Shown here: positions 27,199 through 36,377 of the stretch, piece after piece
How the letters are laid out: the number at the start of each line of letters is the position of its first letter
Numbering within the stretch: the stretch's first letter is position 1
The notes under the pieces: generated by a model
Told to the model about the DNA's origin: nothing
Databases searched by the model: none
What the model saw: the letters and a program-made list of their open reading frames with translations, nothing else
Translations under genes and position numbers: made by a program
Assembly (NCBI GenBank): GCA_001314845.1
Contig: LJZQ01000009.1
Span: forward strand, 52,996-116,995
Length of the DNA stretch: 64,000 bases
DNA from: Marinobacter excellens HL-55
GTDB lineage: Bacteria; Pseudomonadota; Gammaproteobacteria; Pseudomonadales; Oleiphilaceae
Reading direction: 5' to 3'

Positions 27199-28581
27199 TC
27201 AGGCCGCACCACTGACAATCCGGTAGCTCGGCCGATAAGCGGACGAGCCCGGTAGCTTCATCCGGTTTTGTGCAACAAACTGCTCGAGCATGGCCTCAAG
27301 AGGCTTGATCAGCGTCGGGTCACCGGCAATTTCAAACGGCCCCTTCTGCTGAATCTGCCGAATCCCGTTTTCCTTCACGTTCCCCGCCACAATGCCACTG
27401 AACGCCTTGCGCAGATTTGCGGCAATCAGATGCGCCGGTTGGTCCCGATGCAGTTCAAGTGCGCGCATGTTGTCGTGATCGGGTTCAAACGGTAACTGAA
27501 ACACCGGGTCGATTTTCAGCATCCAGTTAAAATAGTAAGCGTCTTGCATGGCGCGGCGGAAAGTTTCCACCTCTTTCATTCCCTGCTTCATGGTTTGCGC
27601 CACGCGAACCGGGTCATCAATGATGATTTCGTACTTGCTGGCGGCTTCGTCGCCCAGCGCATTGCGGATGAACTTGTCGATCATCTCGAAGTACTCTGCG
27701 TTCTCCTGGCGGCCGGTGAAGACCACCGGGAACGGCAGATCGGCGTTGTCCGGGTGCAGCAGAATACCCAGCAGGTACAGAATTTCTTCTGCAGTACCCA
27801 CGCCACCGGGGAATACAATCACGCCGTGGCCGCAGCGAACAAACGCCTCCAGGCGTTTTTCAATATCCGGCATGATCACCAGTTCGTTCACGATCGGGTT
27901 GGGCGCTTCGGCCCCGATGATGCCGGGCTCGGTAATGCCGATGTAACGACCGTTTTTCACCCGTTGTTTGGCATGACCAATGGTGGCGCCCTTCATCGGC
28001 CCTTTCATGGCGCCTGGGCCGCAGCCGGTGCAGATGCTCAAGGCGCGCAAGCCGAGTTGGTGGCCCACGTCTTTGCTGTACTGGTATTCGTCATGGCTGA
28101 TGGAGTGGCCGCCCCAGCACACCACAATGTCGGGCTGGCGGCCAGCTTCCAGTACTCGGGCGTTGCGTAGGATGTGGAACACCAGATTGGTGATGTCTTC
28201 CGGGTTATCCCGACGAAAGCCGGCCACGGTGTTCGGTATGGAGTGGCTGTAAACAATATCGCGCAATACCGAAAACAGGTGCTCCCGGATCGCCCGGAGC
28301 ATCTCACCATCGACAAAGGCATGCCCCGGCGCGTTAATCAGTTCCAGCTTCAGGCCCCGTGGTTGGGGTACCAGGCGAACATCAAAGTCAGCGTGTGCCT
28401 GCATCAACTCCTGGCAGTCGTCGGTTTCAACGCCGGTGTTGAGAACGGCCAGTGCACACTGGCGGAACAAACGATACAAACCACCCTCGCTCTTGTCCTT
28501 GAGACGGTTGACCTCGTGACTGGAGAGGATTTCGAGGCTGCCCTCCGGGGAAACCAGGGCATTCATGGTGGATTCGGTCAT
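27199..28581 (-). CDS. ppnN: Nucleotide 5'-monophosphate nucleosidase PpnN
   Basis: This protein of about 460 residues has an N-terminal DUF4478-like part (SLEILSSHEVNRLKDKSEGG; LKLELINAPGHAFVDGEMLR), a central LOG/Rossmann domain with PGGVGTAEEILYLLG, and a C-terminal DUF3412-like part. This is the PpnN (YgdH) layout, and E. coli PpnN has 454 residues. PpnN cleaves purine and pyrimidine monophosphates to base and ribose 5-phosphate, and in E. coli it is stimulated by ppGpp. I chose the ATG at 28581 (CAGGAG upstream) by similarity to the E. coli N-terminus. The open frame continues to 28743 but would run into thiI and its promoter. Confidence 0.88.
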   Translation of the reverse strand: MTESTMNALVSPEGSLEILSSHEVNRLKDKSEGGLYRLFRQCALAVLNTGVETDDCQELMQAHADFDVRLVPQPRGLKLELINAPGHAFVDGEMLRAIREHLFSVLRDIVYSHSIPNTVAGFRRDNPEDITNLVFHILRNARVLEAGRQPDIVVCWGGHSISHDEYQYSKDVGHQLGLRALSICTGCGPGAMKGPMKGATIGHAKQRVKNGRYIGITEPGIIGAEAPNPIVNELVIMPDIEKRLEAFVRCGHGVIVFPGGVGTAEEILYLLGILLHPDNADLPFPVVFTGRQENAEYFEMIDKFIRNALGDEAASKYEIIIDDPVRVAQTMKQGMKEVETFRRAMQDAYYFNWMLKIDPVFQLPFEPDHDNMRALELHRDQPAHLIAANLRKAFSGIVAGNVKENGIRQIQQKGPFEIAGDPTLIKPLEAMLEQFVAQNRMKLPGSSAYRPSYRIVSGAA

Positions 28582-28620
28582 CGGTGGTGCAACTCCTGAT
28601 GGTTTCGGCAATGACGGATT

Positions 28621-28648
28621 TTGAGCCGCTTGGGCGAGAAGGTACACT
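28621..28648 (+). promoter_or_regulatory. Candidate sigma70 promoter for thiI
   Basis: TTGAGC, a 16-base spacer and TACACT lie about 55 bases before the thiI ATG, in the divergent ppnN-thiI gap. The call is visual. Confidence 0.45.
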
Positions 28649-28702
28649 AAGGCCTTTCCGCACATTACGCTACCCGACGTTATTCCGATCAAAGACTTTT
28701 TT

Positions 28703-30157
28703 ATGAAACTGCTCATTCGTCCCGCCCCGGAAGTGGCTATCAAGAGTAAACCTGTTCGTCAGCAGCAAATGCGCCAGCTGCGGCAAAATATTCGCAAATT
28801 GCTGGCGAGGCTGGATTTTAATATCCGGGTCGATGGCAGTTGGGATCGGGTGGATATAGAGCTCCCGGAAGGCCTAGGACTGGAAGGGCCAGTTATCGAC
28901 GAGCTGACTCGTATCCCGGGTATTTCCACCATTCAGGAAATCGGCGTATTTCCCTATGTGGATATTGATGATGTCTGCAAAAAAGCCATCGAGGCTTATG
29001 CCGAGCGCCTGAGCGGGCAAACCTTTGCGGTTCGCGTTCGCCGCCATGGCAGTCACGAATTCCGGTCTATTGATCTTGAGCGTTCGGTGGGTGCGGCGTT
29101 ACTCGACGCGTCAGACGCCAGGGGCGTCAACCTCAAGAAACCGGATCTGGAAGTGCGCATCGAGATCAATGACGAGACGTTCCATATCGCCCATCGCCGT
29201 CATGAAGGCCTGGGGGGCTATCCGCTGGGAACCGTCGAAACCGTAATGACACTGGTGTCCGGGGGATACGATTCGTCGGTTGCCGCCTATCTGATGATGC
29301 GGCGGGGCATTCGCAGTCACTTCCTGTTCTTCAATCTTGGCGGCACAGCCCATGAGGTGGGCGTACGCCAGGTGGTGCATTATCTTTGGCAGCGTTACGG
29401 CGCGTCGCACAGCGTGAAATTTATCTCGGTGCCGTTCGACGGTGTGGTAGCTGAAATCATGCGCTCGGTGAACCACCGCCATTGGGGCGTGGTGCTGAAA
29501 CGCCAGATGCTTAAAGCCGCCGCTGAAATCGCCCGTTATTATTCCGCCACAGGTTTGGTGATGGGGGATGCGGTGGCGCAGGTGTCGAGCCAGACACTGA
29601 CCAACCTGAACGTGGTGGACCGGGCCAGTGATGAAGTGGTTCTGCGACCACTGATCGCCATGGACAAGCAGGAGATTATCCGGATTGCCAGAGACATCGG
29701 CACCGAACCTTTTGCCCGCAACATGCCGGAATACTGCGGTGTGATTTCCAGCAAGCCGGTCACCCGCGCCCGATTGCACCGGGTTGAGGAAGACGAGGCC
29801 AACCTGAACCCGGACGTGCTTGCTCAGGCAGTGGCCTCGCGCAGCGATGCCATGGTCAGCAGTCTTCTGGACAGCATTACCACCCCAGAAGAGGTCGAGC
29901 TGGTGCAAACACCAGCGATGGCAGATGTCATCATCGACGTTCGCCATCCCTCGGAAGAGCAGCGCGCACCGCTGTCGCTGACCAATAATCAGGTACTCAA
30001 AATTCCCTTCTATGAGCTGAACCAGCAGTTGTCAGAACTGTCTGGCGACCGCCAGTACCTGCTCTACTGCGACCGCGGCACCATGAGCCGGCTGCACGCC
30101 GGTCATTTACGGGCCGAGGGGCATAACAACGTAAAGGTGTATACCCCGGCCGCCTGA
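28703..30157 (+). CDS. thiI: tRNA 4-thiouridine synthase ThiI with rhodanese domain
   Basis: This 484-residue protein has an N-terminal ferredoxin-like/THUMP region (about 60-165), a PP-loop ATPase with SGGYDS at 186-191, and a C-terminal rhodanese domain (about 400-484). Cys456 is in LLYCDRGTMSRLHAG and Cys345 in MPEYCGVISS; these match the catalytic persulfide Cys456 and its disulfide partner Cys344 of E. coli ThiI. The protein adds sulfur to U8 of tRNA and, where the rhodanese is present, to ThiS for thiamine thiazole synthesis. All key residues are intact. The stop is one base from the stop of the convergent amidohydrolase gene. Confidence 0.95.
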   Translation: MKLLIRPAPEVAIKSKPVRQQQMRQLRQNIRKLLARLDFNIRVDGSWDRVDIELPEGLGLEGPVIDELTRIPGISTIQEIGVFPYVDIDDVCKKAIEAYAERLSGQTFAVRVRRHGSHEFRSIDLERSVGAALLDASDARGVNLKKPDLEVRIEINDETFHIAHRRHEGLGGYPLGTVETVMTLVSGGYDSSVAAYLMMRRGIRSHFLFFNLGGTAHEVGVRQVVHYLWQRYGASHSVKFISVPFDGVVAEIMRSVNHRHWGVVLKRQMLKAAAEIARYYSATGLVMGDAVAQVSSQTLTNLNVVDRASDEVVLRPLIAMDKQEIIRIARDIGTEPFARNMPEYCGVISSKPVTRARLHRVEEDEANLNPDVLAQAVASRSDAMVSSLLDSITTPEEVELVQTPAMADVIIDVRHPSEEQRAPLSLTNNQVLKIPFYELNQQLSELSGDRQYLLYCDRGTMSRLHAGHLRAEGHNNVKVYTPAA

Positions 30158-30158
30158 A

Positions 30159-31172
30159 TCAGGCTCCCAGTCCCTTGAAGAACTGCTGGACATTCTCGCT
30201 AAGGGTGTCCAGATCGTACCCCCCTTCCTGCACCACCAGTGTCGGCAGTCCCAATTGGCGTATATGGGTGCTGAGTCGACAGAAGCCTTCTGACGACACC
30301 GACACTTTGGCCTGTGGGTCGTCCTTGTAGATATCAAAGCCGAGCGGCAGAACCAGTACGTCCGGCTGATACAGGCGAATGGCGGCCAGTGCTTCCTCCA
30401 GCTTGTCGAAGAAATCATCTTCGCTGGAGCCGTGGGGCATGGGCAGGTTGATGTTGTAGCCGTAACCTTCGCCTTCACCCCGTTCGTCTTCAAAGCCGCT
30501 GACCACCGGGTAGAAGTTGGTGGGGTCGCCGTGGATGGAGATGTACAACACGTCGCTGCGGTTGTAGAAAATCTCCTGAATACCCTGGCCGTGGTGCATG
30601 TCGGTGTCGAGAATGACCGTGCGCGGGAACCTGCTTTTCATGTGCTCGGCGGCGATGGCCGCGTTATTCAGATAGCAGAAACCGCCGGCGGCATCTTTGC
30701 GGGCGTGGTGGCCAGGCGGGCGACAAACGGCATAGGCGGTTCGTTCGCCGGCCATCAGTGCATCGGCCGCACCGAGGGCGGTCTGGGCTGACCAGTAGGC
30801 GGCTTTGTAGGTGTTTTCGCCAATCGGGCAGCTGCCGTCGGCCAGGTAACAAGCGGCCTCGGCCAGTATGCCGCGCATGGCATTGGGTGAGCGCACAAAG
30901 ATGTTGGACATCACCTCGTCGCCCCAGTCTTCCATTTCCATCCAACGGCGGTGGGCAGACTCCAGGAATCGGAGATAGCCCAGATCGTGCACTTTGGAAA
31001 TCGGAGCCGCCCCCTGGTCGGCCGGTTCCAGAACCGGGATTCCCATCGCTTTCAGGCCTTCCAGCATCTGGCTGGTGCGGTCTGGCACCTCTTGGGGCTG
31101 GCGCATCTGGCCCCGGGTGAAATACGTTTTGGGAATATGCAGATCCTGCATGGGATGAAAAAATGCTTTCAT
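30159..31172 (-). CDS. Histone deacetylase-like / acetylpolyamine amidohydrolase
   Basis: This 337-residue protein has the HDAC superfamily active site. His155 and His156 lie in RPPGHHARKDAAGG, the zinc ligands Asp191 and His193 in LDTDMHHGQGIQ, and the third ligand Asp280 in LPLGFDIYKDDP. Length and N-terminus (MKAFFHPMQDLHIPKTYFTR) resemble bacterial acetylpolyamine amidohydrolases such as that of Mycoplana. It would deacetylate acetylputrescine or related amides in the cytoplasm. The ATG at 31172 is fixed by AAGGAGG seven bases upstream. It is divergent from a succinate-semialdehyde dehydrogenase-like gene, consistent with polyamine breakdown to GABA and succinate, though that link is inference. 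Confidence 0.88.
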   Translation of the reverse strand: MKAFFHPMQDLHIPKTYFTRGQMRQPQEVPDRTSQMLEGLKAMGIPVLEPADQGAAPISKVHDLGYLRFLESAHRRWMEMEDWGDEVMSNIFVRSPNAMRGILAEAACYLADGSCPIGENTYKAAYWSAQTALGAADALMAGERTAYAVCRPPGHHARKDAAGGFCYLNNAAIAAEHMKSRFPRTVILDTDMHHGQGIQEIFYNRSDVLYISIHGDPTNFYPVVSGFEDERGEGEGYGYNINLPMPHGSSEDDFFDKLEEALAAIRLYQPDVLVLPLGFDIYKDDPQAKVSVSSEGFCRLSTHIRQLGLPTLVVQEGGYDLDTLSENVQQFFKGLGA

Positions 31173-31210
31173 TGAACAGCCTCCTTGGGGGCCCAGGAAT
31201 ATCTCTCCCG

Positions 31211-31238
31211 AGTATAGGCAGTGATCGTTCAGGGTCAA
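31211..31238 (-). promoter_or_regulatory. Candidate sigma70 promoter for the amidohydrolase gene
   Basis: On the minus strand TTGACC (31238-31233), a 16-base spacer and TATACT (31216-31211) form a near-consensus promoter about 40 bases before the ATG. An inverted repeat CCAGCC/GGCTGG (31241-31263) lies just upstream of the -35 and could be an operator. Confidence 0.6.
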
Positions 31239-31350
31239 AACCAGCCATGACTTTACAGGCTGGCGCTCAGGATCCACTATGAAAGACGTTGACGACTAAG
31301 ACAAGCGCCCTGCACCGGAGCGCGTCAAAAGGCACAGAAGAGGAGCCGAA

Positions 31351-32799
31351 ATGATCGAGTCACCATTACTGGACAACCTCACAGGCTATATCGGCGGTCG
31401 CTGGATCGATAACACCGGCGGCAACACGTTTGACGTGTTCAACCCGGCCACCGGAGAAACCCTGGCCAAGGTGGCATCTATGCCGGAAGACGAAGTGCTG
31501 GCGGCGGTTGAAGCCGGCAAGTCTGCACTCAGGCTGACCAGCCCTTGGCCCATTGAAACCCGGCGCAAGTGGCTTGAGGATATTCGTGATGGCCTGAGAG
31601 AAAACCGGGAAGAGATTGGCTGGATTCTGTGTATGGAGCACGGCAAGCCACTTAAAGAAGCGGAAGGTGAAGTGGAATACGCTGCCGGTTTCTTTGACTA
31701 CTGCGCCAAACACATCAACGCACTCGATGCTCACACACTTGCGGAAAAGCCGAAAGACTGCACCTGGACAGTTCACTATCGCCCGATTGGCGTGGTTGGC
31801 CTGATCGTGCCCTGGAACTTCCCGATCGGGATGATTGCCAAAAAGCTCTCGGCGGCGCTGGCTGCGGGCTGCCCCTCGGTGATCAAGCCCGCCAGTGAGA
31901 CGCCGTTAACCATGGTGGCGCTATTCTCGGTGATGGACAAGCTCGACTTGCCGGATGGCATGGTCAATCTGGTCATGGGCAAAGCCAGCATGATTGGCAA
32001 GGTACTGTGCGAGCATAAAGACGTTCCCATGCTCAGCTTTACCGGCTCCACTGAAGTGGGTCGCAGGTTGATTCTGGATACCGCGGAGCAGGTGAAAAAA
32101 CTGGCGCTGGAACTGGGCGGTAACGCACCTTACATCGTTTTCGACGACGCCGATCTGGATGCCGCAGCGGACAACCTCATTGCCAACAAATTCCGGGGTG
32201 GCGGCCAGACTTGCGTGTGCGCCAACCGGATTTTTGTTCATGAGAAGGTGGCGGAGTCCTTTGGCCAGAAGCTGGCCGAGCGGGTCAACCGCATGACGGT
32301 CGGCGACGGCCTGAATGAGGGTGTTGATATTGGTCCATTGGTCAATCAGGCGGGCTTTGACAAGGTTAAACGTCACCTGGAAGACGCCCTGGCCAACGGT
32401 GCAACCCTGGTCGCCGGCAAGAAGCCGGAAGAGCTGGGCAACGGCTTGTTCTTCCCGCCCACGGTGGTGATGGGCGTCGACCGGGAGATGGCCTGCTATC
32501 GGGAAGAGACCTTTGGCCCGCTGGTGCCGATGGCGCTGTTCCGCGGCGAGGAAGAGGTCATTGAAGCCGGCAACGACACGGAGTTTGGCCTGGCCTCTTA
32601 CGTGTTCACTGCGGACGCCGCCCGCGCCCAACGAGTAGCGGGTGGCCTGCGCTTTGGTCACGTTGGCTGGAACACCGGCACGGGCCCAACGCCGGAAGCG
32701 CCGTTTGGTGGCATGAAAGCGTCCGGTATTGGCCGGGAGGGTGGCCTGGAAGGCTTGTTCGAGTTTGTCGAAGCGCAAGCGGTGCCGCGAGGCTTCTGA
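31351..32799 (+). CDS. gabD: NAD(P)-dependent succinate-semialdehyde dehydrogenase-like aldehyde dehydrogenase
   Basis: This 482-residue aldehyde dehydrogenase has the catalytic Cys288 in GGGQTCVCANRIFV and the general-base Glu in LALELGGNAPYIVFDDADLD. The cofactor region is VVGLIVPWNFPIGMIAKK, SVIKPASETPLTM and SFTGSTEVGRR. The sequence pattern fits the GabD/SSADH family, which oxidises succinate semialdehyde to succinate at the end of GABA and putrescine breakdown. Related glutarate-semialdehyde dehydrogenases look similar, so the substrate is probable, not certain. AGGAG lies five bases before the ATG. It ends 15 bases before a strong terminator. Confidence 0.85.
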   Translation: MIESPLLDNLTGYIGGRWIDNTGGNTFDVFNPATGETLAKVASMPEDEVLAAVEAGKSALRLTSPWPIETRRKWLEDIRDGLRENREEIGWILCMEHGKPLKEAEGEVEYAAGFFDYCAKHINALDAHTLAEKPKDCTWTVHYRPIGVVGLIVPWNFPIGMIAKKLSAALAAGCPSVIKPASETPLTMVALFSVMDKLDLPDGMVNLVMGKASMIGKVLCEHKDVPMLSFTGSTEVGRRLILDTAEQVKKLALELGGNAPYIVFDDADLDAAADNLIANKFRGGGQTCVCANRIFVHEKVAESFGQKLAERVNRMTVGDGLNEGVDIGPLVNQAGFDKVKRHLEDALANGATLVAGKKPEELGNGLFFPPTVVMGVDREMACYREETFGPLVPMALFRGEEEVIEAGNDTEFGLASYVFTADAARAQRVAGGLRFGHVGWNTGTGPTPEAPFGGMKASGIGREGGLEGLFEFVEAQAVPRGF

Positions 32800-32813
32800 A
32801 GCGCTGGTCCATC

Positions 32814-32849
32814 ATGCAAAAAGGCGAGCCGAGGCTCGCCTTTTTGCAT
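32814..32849. terminator. Bidirectional terminator, 17-bp perfect palindrome arms
   Basis: The arms 32814-32830 and 32833-32849 pair perfectly around a GA centre (GGCGAGCC/GGCTCGCC core), with A and T runs at the two sides. It serves both the gabD-like gene and the convergent PstS-like operon. Confidence 0.93.
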
Positions 32850-32861
32850 TTACAGTCGCGA

Positions 32862-33275
32862 TCAGGGGGTCAGGATGACCTTGACGCTGTCGTCCACATC
32901 GGCGGAGTCGATGTAGCCAATGCTGCCTGGCGTAGAGGCCACCTGAGCCTTCACAGCTGCAGAATTGCCTGCGTCTTCAGGTGGCTGGCCACGGCCGGTG
33001 AACACCTGCTGAGACCAGAAGGCTTTCAGCTGGGCATCGTTGCGGCCAGTGACCTTGTCATGGAACTCGGCACGGGTGGCGTTGCCTTCCGGCAGCTCGA
33101 ACGGTTTGGCGCTCTGGCCATCGGGTAAGGCTTTGCTGCGGTTCAGGTACAGGTCCCGAACCTCGTTGGCAGTAATGCTGTCGGGGCCACCGGGGTGGCC
33201 AATCACCACAACCTCGGCCAGGGCCAGGGGGCTTGCCAGCAAGCTGGCCGCAAACATCAGGCTTAGCTTTTTCAT
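32862..33275 (-). CDS. Small PstS-like periplasmic phosphate-binding family protein
   Basis: This 137-residue protein has a signal peptide (cleavage after PLALA, residue 20). The rest is a shortened PBP-like fold: VVVIGHPGGPDSITANEVRD, LYLNRSKALPDGQSAKPFEL, and TPGSIGYIDSADVDDSVKVI near the end. These segments resemble PstS sequences around the ligand pocket, but the protein is less than half the length of PstS at 58355. It has no adjacent ABC permease. It is the last gene of a leftward operon after a chemoreceptor and a porin, 9 bases from the porin, so it may act in periplasmic capture or sensing of an oxyanion rather than in ABC transport. Confidence 0.78.
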   Translation of the reverse strand: MKKLSLMFAASLLASPLALAEVVVIGHPGGPDSITANEVRDLYLNRSKALPDGQSAKPFELPEGNATRAEFHDKVTGRNDAQLKAFWSQQVFTGRGQPPEDAGNSAAVKAQVASTPGSIGYIDSADVDDSVKVILTP

Positions 33276-33284
33276 GGGGCCTCC

Positions 33285-34481
33285 TTAAAATGCCGATTCG
33301 AGTTTCAGGGTGTAAACGTTGGTGCTGTCTGTGTTGCTGCTCAGCATGTACTCGGTGTTGAGATTGCCGAAGCCTTTTTGCAGGCCGCGCACATGGGTGA
33401 TGTCTGCCTTGATAGCAACGCCCGGGGTAATGTCCCAACGGGTACCGACGCTGTACTCATTGCGCTGGTAGTTAAGAATCGATTCAGGCACTGCGCCGGG
33501 AATAAAGGCGCCGGTGCGCTCGTTGTCGTCCTTGCTCTCTGTCCAGCCGGTGGCAATGTAAGGCGTCCAGCTACCGAACCGGTGGCCAACGGACAGGTAG
33601 GCGGAGTCGGTATCGGCGAATTTGCCATCGACTTCTACCCGCGTGACTTCACCGATGATCTGCCAGCTGCCGTCGTCATAGCTGGCGCCCAGACCATAGA
33701 AGTTGCCGCGGTCGCCGTCGGCGAGTTGAGAGTCAACAGTAACGTTCGGCGGGACAAGGGCAGCGAGACGGGTTGCATCAATATCGGCTTCTGCCGTCGC
33801 GGTGACGGCGCGCACCGTCCAGACGTAGTCTGTCCAGGTCAGGTTAAGACCGGCAATGTTGCGTAGTTCAACATCACCGGAATTGCCGTCTTCATCGGTA
33901 AAGCCGGTGAAAAAGTTGGCGTTCAGTGAGGAGTTGTCGAAGTTCCAGTTGTAACTGGCATCGGCGCCCACGTAGCTGGTCACCGCAATCGGGCCGTAAA
34001 CACTCTGGGGAGGACGTGCCCAGGGTTGAGCATAGCCGACTTCCAGGGAGTCGGAATACATGAAGAAGGGCAGGCGCATCTTACCGGCGCGCAGTTGTAG
34101 GTTGTTGGTGGGGCGGTGGCTCAGGTAGGCCCATTCAACTTTTGGCTCCCAGTCATCCGCGCCGCGGCCAACCAGCTGCATCACAATCTGGCTCTTCTGT
34201 GAAACGTCGAAGGTGCCCTGCAGTGCAAACAGGCTCAGGTCTTTCACTTCGGATTCGTCGGTGATGCCGGCGTATCCTGCATCGTTACTGCCACGGGCAT
34301 AGCCGGTGCTGAAAAAGCCATTAAAACGAACGCCGGTATTGCGAGCGGAGTTTACTTGCTGCTGCATGGAGTTCAGCTGCTGCTGCATGCGCTCAAGTGT
34401 TTCTTCGGTGCTTTGTTGCGCCAGGGCGGGTGTTGCAGCGATCGCCAGCGCCAGAGGCGCGACGGAGAATAATTTTTTCAT
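33285..34481 (-). CDS. Outer membrane porin with N-terminal coiled coil
   Basis: This 398-residue protein has a signal peptide (cleavage after ATPALA), then a short Gln-rich coiled coil (TLERMQQQLNSMQQQVNSA). A beta-barrel of about 16 strands follows (LQLRAGKMRLPFFMYSD; VEWAYLSHRPTNN; terminal LKLESAF ending in Phe, as expected for BAM insertion). The family is a gammaproteobacterial general porin; I do not assign DcaP or OprO/P. The ATG at 34481 has AGGA eight bases upstream; the longer frame to 34547 overlaps the MCP gene. It lies between the MCP and the small PstS-like gene, with gaps of 28 and 9 bases. Confidence 0.88.
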   Translation of the reverse strand: MKKLFSVAPLALAIAATPALAQQSTEETLERMQQQLNSMQQQVNSARNTGVRFNGFFSTGYARGSNDAGYAGITDESEVKDLSLFALQGTFDVSQKSQIVMQLVGRGADDWEPKVEWAYLSHRPTNNLQLRAGKMRLPFFMYSDSLEVGYAQPWARPPQSVYGPIAVTSYVGADASYNWNFDNSSLNANFFTGFTDEDGNSGDVELRNIAGLNLTWTDYVWTVRAVTATAEADIDATRLAALVPPNVTVDSQLADGDRGNFYGLGASYDDGSWQIIGEVTRVEVDGKFADTDSAYLSVGHRFGSWTPYIATGWTESKDDNERTGAFIPGAVPESILNYQRNEYSVGTRWDITPGVAIKADITHVRGLQKGFGNLNTEYMLSSNTDSTNVYTLKLESAF

Positions 34482-34509
34482 CAGGAATATCCTAGTCTTT
34501 AGTGATGCA

Positions 34510-36123
34510 TTAAACGCGGAACTGGCCAGCGACACTCTGCAACCCATTACTCACGTCCTGGATTTTGCGGCTGACGGTGTCCAGTTCATCGGTGCTTTCC
34601 ATCACGGCCTCGGCGTTGCGATGCATATCGCCCATGTGGCCGGTGACTTCTCCGAATGTAGTGCTCTGCTCGTAGGTGGCAGCAGCAATTTGTTCATTTA
34701 GTGAGCTGATCTGCTGAATGCTGTCCAAAATTTTGCTCAGCACTTCGCCGGATTCGGTGGTGGCGTCCACACCCTGGCGGGCCATGCCGACACTGCTCTG
34801 CATGGAGCTGACGGCATTGCCGGAAAGTTTGGACAGCTCAGAGATCACTTGCTGAATCTCTTCGGTGGACTTGTGGGTGCGCACAGCCAGGCCACGTACC
34901 TCATCGGCTACCACCGCAAAGCCCCGGCCATGTTCACCGGCTCGGGCAGCTTCGATAGCAGCGTTCAGGGCCAGCAGATTGGTTTGCTCAGCCACGGTCT
35001 GGATGGTGTCAAGAAGGCCTCCGACCCTGACAGAGAAGTCGTCAAACTGATTCACCAGGCCAGCGGTTTTCTCGATCTCGGCCATCAGTTGCTGAATGGT
35101 GTTGATGTTGCTATTGACCTTCTGCTGGCCAGTGGTCGCAAATTTGGCGGCATCCTGGGTCTGATCAGACGCAGACGACGCAAAGCCGGCAACTTCTTCG
35201 ACACTTTTAACAAGTTCTTCTACCGAATTTCGGGTAGAGGATATAGCTTGCGCCTGCTGGCTGATCCGCTGCAGGTTGGTTTTGCTGGTGCCGGCAAGGT
35301 GGGCGGCAACGTCGTTCAGCTCACCGATGTCGTGTTGAATGGTGCCGAACGATTTGTGCAGTTTTTCGACAAACAGGTTGAATTGGGTAACCAGCTCGCG
35401 CAATTCGTCTTTGCCGGCGTAGGCAATGCGTGAGGTCAGATCGCCTTCACCCGACGCCATGTTTCGCAGTGAACTGATGATCTGTTGCAGGCTTCCGGAT
35501 ATGGATTTGCCAATAACCAGGCTCAAGGCAACCAGAACCGCCAGGGCAACAACCAGAATAATCAGGGAAACCGCGCCAGCTTCGCTGGAGGCCGTGATGG
35601 TGTCATCGATGGCCTGAGTTAACTGGGTTTCCATGGTGTCGCGCATATTCTCCAGGTCGGTGCGCAACTGCTCAAGCCGAGCGGCGTTGGCGGAGGCATC
35701 CTGACCAATGCGACTGAAATCTGCGGTGCCTTCAATGATTGATGTCGCCATGCGAGTGGCGTTGCCGTAATAGGTTTCCAGGTCCGCTCTCAGTTTTTCG
35801 GCTTGTGATTGCAGACCGGGATTCAGTGCCGAGATTTTCCGAAGGTTCCCGGATATTTCATCCCGTTTTGCGCGGGTGGCTTCCAGTTGCTGATCATCGC
35901 CGGTGGTCACTGCGCTACTGATCTGGTTTTCGATCAGCTGCAACAGACCGCGATTGATAGTGGAAAGCTCCAGAGAAGGGTAAAGCTGGTCACGAACCTC
36001 ACTGAGCCGCTCAGAGTTGTTGCGTTCGGTAATGATGGAGAAGGCCTGGCTGACCACAAAAGCGGCGACCGCAACCACCACCAAAAGTGCCAGTTTGTGA
36101 GAAATCTTCAGTGATGAAAGCAT
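34510..36123 (-). CDS. Methyl-accepting chemotaxis protein
   Basis: This 537-residue chemoreceptor has membrane segments at about 11-33 and 185-207 flanking a helical periplasmic domain of about 150 residues of the four-helix-bundle type. HAMP follows, then the cytoplasmic signalling domain with the highly conserved hairpin tip [19 protein letters not shown]. No PilZ, PAS or CZB domain is present. It is the first gene of a leftward operon with a porin and a small PstS-like protein, so its ligand may be the solute these import or bind. That link is inference from context. Confidence 0.93.
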   Translation of the reverse strand: MLSSLKISHKLALLVVVAVAAFVVSQAFSIITERNNSERLSEVRDQLYPSLELSTINRGLLQLIENQISSAVTTGDDQQLEATRAKRDEISGNLRKISALNPGLQSQAEKLRADLETYYGNATRMATSIIEGTADFSRIGQDASANAARLEQLRTDLENMRDTMETQLTQAIDDTITASSEAGAVSLIILVVALAVLVALSLVIGKSISGSLQQIISSLRNMASGEGDLTSRIAYAGKDELRELVTQFNLFVEKLHKSFGTIQHDIGELNDVAAHLAGTSKTNLQRISQQAQAISSTRNSVEELVKSVEEVAGFASSASDQTQDAAKFATTGQQKVNSNINTIQQLMAEIEKTAGLVNQFDDFSVRVGGLLDTIQTVAEQTNLLALNAAIEAARAGEHGRGFAVVADEVRGLAVRTHKSTEEIQQVISELSKLSGNAVSSMQSSVGMARQGVDATTESGEVLSKILDSIQQISSLNEQIAAATYEQSTTFGEVTGHMGDMHRNAEAVMESTDELDTVSRKIQDVSNGLQSVAGQFRV

Positions 36124-36190
36124 ATTTGCAGTCCTTGTCCGCCAGACCTACGACTTAAGCCCGACGGCATTCTAGGTAGTTTTTTGAACG

Positions 36191-36215
36191 ACTGACACGA
36201 AATTAATGTGTCAGT
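36191..36215. promoter_or_regulatory. Inverted repeat in the MCP/uvrD divergent region
   Basis: ACTGACAC and GTGTCAGT are perfect 8-base arms 9 bases apart. The position, about 70 bases before the MCP start, suits an operator; the binding protein is unknown. The rest of this 254-base gap holds the uvrD promoter and a possible SOS box. Confidence 0.4.
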
Positions 36216-36343
36216 GTGTTAAAACGGGTATCGGCGAGAATTCTCACTTCTTTAAGGCTAGTCGCTGAAGTTCTGTGTGAAATACCCGCATATGACTAGC
36301 AAATCTGCACCAAGGACGAACGTGATCAGGCCTGATACAATGC

Positions 36344-36359
36344 CTGTAAATTTAACCAG
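36344..36359 (+). promoter_or_regulatory. Possible LexA (SOS) box upstream of uvrD
   Basis: CTGTAAATTTAACCAG fits CTG-N10-CAG and differs from CTGT-N8-ACAG at one inner base. It lies just after a TACAAT -10-like element (36336-36341) and 19 bases before the ATG. uvrD is a LexA target in E. coli. Confidence 0.5.
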
Positions 36360-36377
36360 TGAATGAAGCCGGTCTCC

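Noticed and set aside
28582..28743. N-terminal extension of ppnN
   Set aside because: It would cover the thiI promoter and overlap its start; similarity to E. coli PpnN begins near 28581.
32658..33128. Two opposite-strand open frames that both begin with the same twelve-residue peptide near 32814-32849
   Set aside because: The identity comes from the palindromic terminator being read from either strand; neither frame has a ribosome site or family similarity.
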